Of a DNA stretch of 64,000 bases, positions 63,128-64,000 are shown piece after piece (positions within the stretch are counted from its first letter, which is position 1; every line of letters starts with the position of its first letter). This DNA is from CAWCUZ01 sp963798795 (lineage in GTDB: Bacteria; Acidobacteriota; Vicinamibacteria; Vicinamibacterales; SCN-69-37). The position numbers were made by a program, and so were the translations under genes. The stretch covers positions 1,313,181 to 1,377,180 of the forward strand of contig CAWCUZ010000002.1 of NCBI GenBank assembly GCA_963798795.1. The letters run 5' to 3'. The notes beneath the pieces are model-generated. The model made no database searches. It saw only the letters and a list, made by a program, of their open reading frames with translations, and was not told the DNA's origin.

Positions 63128-63169
63128 TCAATAGGTGCCTCCCTTGTTGACGGGATTGATCTCCCTCAA
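63128..63169. promoter_or_regulatory. FixK/FNR-type promoter of macA, possibly shared with the divergent cytochrome gene
   Basis: TTGATCTCCCTCAA at 63156-63169 matches TTGA-N6-TCAA. On the minus strand TATTGA (63128-63133) lies 22 bases after it, before macA at 63101. On the plus strand the box is 74 bases before the cytochrome gene's ATG; no good -10 is seen there. Confidence 0.6.
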
Positions 63170-63243
63170 CGCGCAATGTGACCAACATGATTGCCTGGCT
63201 CAGCGAGGCTGCGTCGCTGGAAAGGCCGGGAGGGCACGGATCA

Positions 63244-63588
63244 ATGTGCATCGTTCATCGCACTGGCGTGCTTATCGCTGTTCTTGTCCTCCTGTGTCCG
63301 TCGGCCGCATCAGTCGCAACCGGTTCGAGCAAGCTGACGGAGCGGGGAAAGACTATCCTTCTGGAAAAGTGCGGGCGCTGCCTTGCAGTCGAAGCGGTTG
63401 GCGAGAGCCCACTTCAGATCGCCCCACCGATGCGCGGCATCTACCCGCGAATTTCCGCCACGCGAGCTGCAGGAAGAGCTGCTGGAGGGAATGGTTCGCG
63501 GCACAAGGAAATGCCGCAGATCCAATTTTCCCAGGAGGACGTGGCTGCGATCATGGCTTACCTCTACGAGCTTGCCCTCCGCCGATGA
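63244..63588 (+). pseudogene. Cytochrome c-like protein with damaged heme motif and frame
   Basis: A signal peptide (MCIVHRTGVLIAVLVLLCPSAAS) is followed by LTERGKTILLEKCGRCLAVEAVGESPLQIAPPMRGIYP. The heme motif would be CxxCH, but here the His is Leu (CGRCLA); a single base (ctt for cat) and a neighbouring change could explain it. From 63455 to about 63505 the true sense lies in another frame (PPRELQEELLEGMV), and returns as HKEMPQIQFSQEDVAAIMAYLYEL. Two compensating indels and one substitution suggest sequencing error in a real small cytochrome; decay is the alternative. Confidence 0.6.
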
Positions 63589-63746
63589 TCGCGCAGCCAA
63601 CAGGGAATGACAAAGCGCACGACCACCGCGAAATCATTCTCTCGCGCTGAGACTGCGTGAAGGCAGCCGCATCAGCTGGTACGCGAGCCGGCTTCGGCAG
63701 GCGGCGCCCGCCTGGCACACATCGTTTTCCACATGTCCGCCCTCTA

Positions 63747-63788
63747 TTGATCCAAATCAATCTCTCCGAACGCGAGCGAGGGCATCCT
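63747..63788 (+). promoter_or_regulatory. FixK/FNR box before a short transcript candidate
   Basis: TTGATCCAAATCAA at 63747-63760 is a perfect, symmetric box. 22 bases further, catcct (63783-63788) is a weak -10. The direction is not fixed by the box, but the terminator-like hairpin downstream favours +. Confidence 0.5.
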
Positions 63789-63790
63789 TT

Positions 63791-63889
63791 ATGAGCGCTG
63801 TAGTTGTCCTGCGTTCGCGCTGGAGCACTCCCCGCGCGCTTTCGTCTACAGAGGTCCCGAAGCAAGCGCCTCGGGACCTTCCCTTTTGA
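63791..63889 (+). other. Short ORF or small RNA between a FixK box and a terminator
   Basis: ATG 63791 opens 32 codons (MSAVVVLRSRWSTPRALSST, then a short tail ending DLPF) with gaggg about 10 bases upstream. The predicted transcript would start near 63795 and stop near 63890. Its peptide has no signal or membrane segment and its start is at or before the expected transcript start, so a small regulatory RNA of about 100 nt is as likely as a peptide. Confidence 0.35.
63852..63886 (+). terminator. Hairpin followed by T-rich tail
   Basis: Perfect nine-base arms aggtcccga (63852-63860) and tcgggacct (63871-63879) with a ten-base loop are followed by tcccttttg. It resembles a factor-independent terminator with an interrupted T-tract. 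From 63890 to the window end I see no gene. Confidence 0.55.
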
Positions 63890-64000
63890 TTCTAGGCTCC
63901 GGCTACAGTGCCTTTGGCGGCGAGCTTTCACTTAATCTCATCCGAGAGCCTCACGGATGTACCGCAGGCGGTCGCCACGCAATGGATGGCTCGATAGCCA

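Overview
The window is a high-GC bacterial contig. Its left part, about 1 to 53,285, reads as soil Acidobacteriota, probably class Vicinamibacteria. I infer this from a VWFA-related acidobacterial-type gene, three tandem carboxypeptidase-regulatory-like surface proteins, a stand-alone acidobacterial (ADOP-type) MacB/FtsX permease, a TonB-fusion protein, an M28 peptidase, a DinB-like protein and many small GC-rich palindromes. The right part, about 53,285 to the end, looks alphaproteobacterial (Bradyrhizobium/Rhodopseudomonas-like). It has a PIMT-erythromycin esterase fusion, a CBS-BON protein, a MacA/MacB set, a flavin reductase, small secreted proteins and four perfect TTGA-N6-TCAA (FixK/FNR) boxes. 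The two parts meet inside two truncated genes with no mobile element between them, so a chimeric assembly is the simplest reading. I ran no searches; family names come from motifs I can read.

Layout, left part. 1-450: end of a methyltransferase. 497-1255: an SDR oxidoreductase. 1270-1420: a large inverted repeat. 1483-4672: an HTH-TonB fusion, an FxLYD membrane protein and a VWA protein, closely packed. 4824-10869: a BON protein and three tandem carboxypeptidase-regulatory-like proteins. 10796-15718: a lipoprotein, DNA polymerase I and PcnB. 15732-21254: a TonB-dependent receptor, serC, serA and a DUF1015 gene (a serine-biosynthesis operon). 21311-30722: a LytM peptidase, ogt, DinB, M28 peptidase, a beta-barrel, the ADOP permease and an amidohydrolase. 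30723-34500: an accessory stretch with a DUF6036 nucleotidyltransferase-like gene, a VapBC pair, gene remnants and a broken low-GC lipoprotein gene. 34504-41639: a thioredoxin-NHL protein, DUF1028, a hydrolase, mtnC/mtnD (methionine salvage) and a DUF853 ATPase. 41718-44400: a molybdate locus (HTH-Mop regulator, modABC). 44423-45128: a second toxin-antitoxin pair with a palindromic operator. 45118-46572: a MASE1-GGDEF diguanylate cyclase. 46893-52515: a tripartite RND efflux system broken by many single-base indels. 52713-53285: a GH47 mannosidase cut off at the junction.

Right part. Most longer genes here carry one or more frameshifts, yet the encoded families are clear. FixK-type boxes stand 52-54 nt before the CBS-BON gene, a 96-aa secreted protein and macA, each 22-23 nt from a plausible -10 hexamer. 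A fourth lies before a short transcript candidate at 63,791. This suggests a low-oxygen regulon.

Reliability: the first 46 kb has few indels, while 46.9-51.4 kb and 53.3-64 kb have many. Whether these are sequencing errors or real decay needs reads. No rRNA, tRNA, CRISPR array, integrase or intact transposase was seen.
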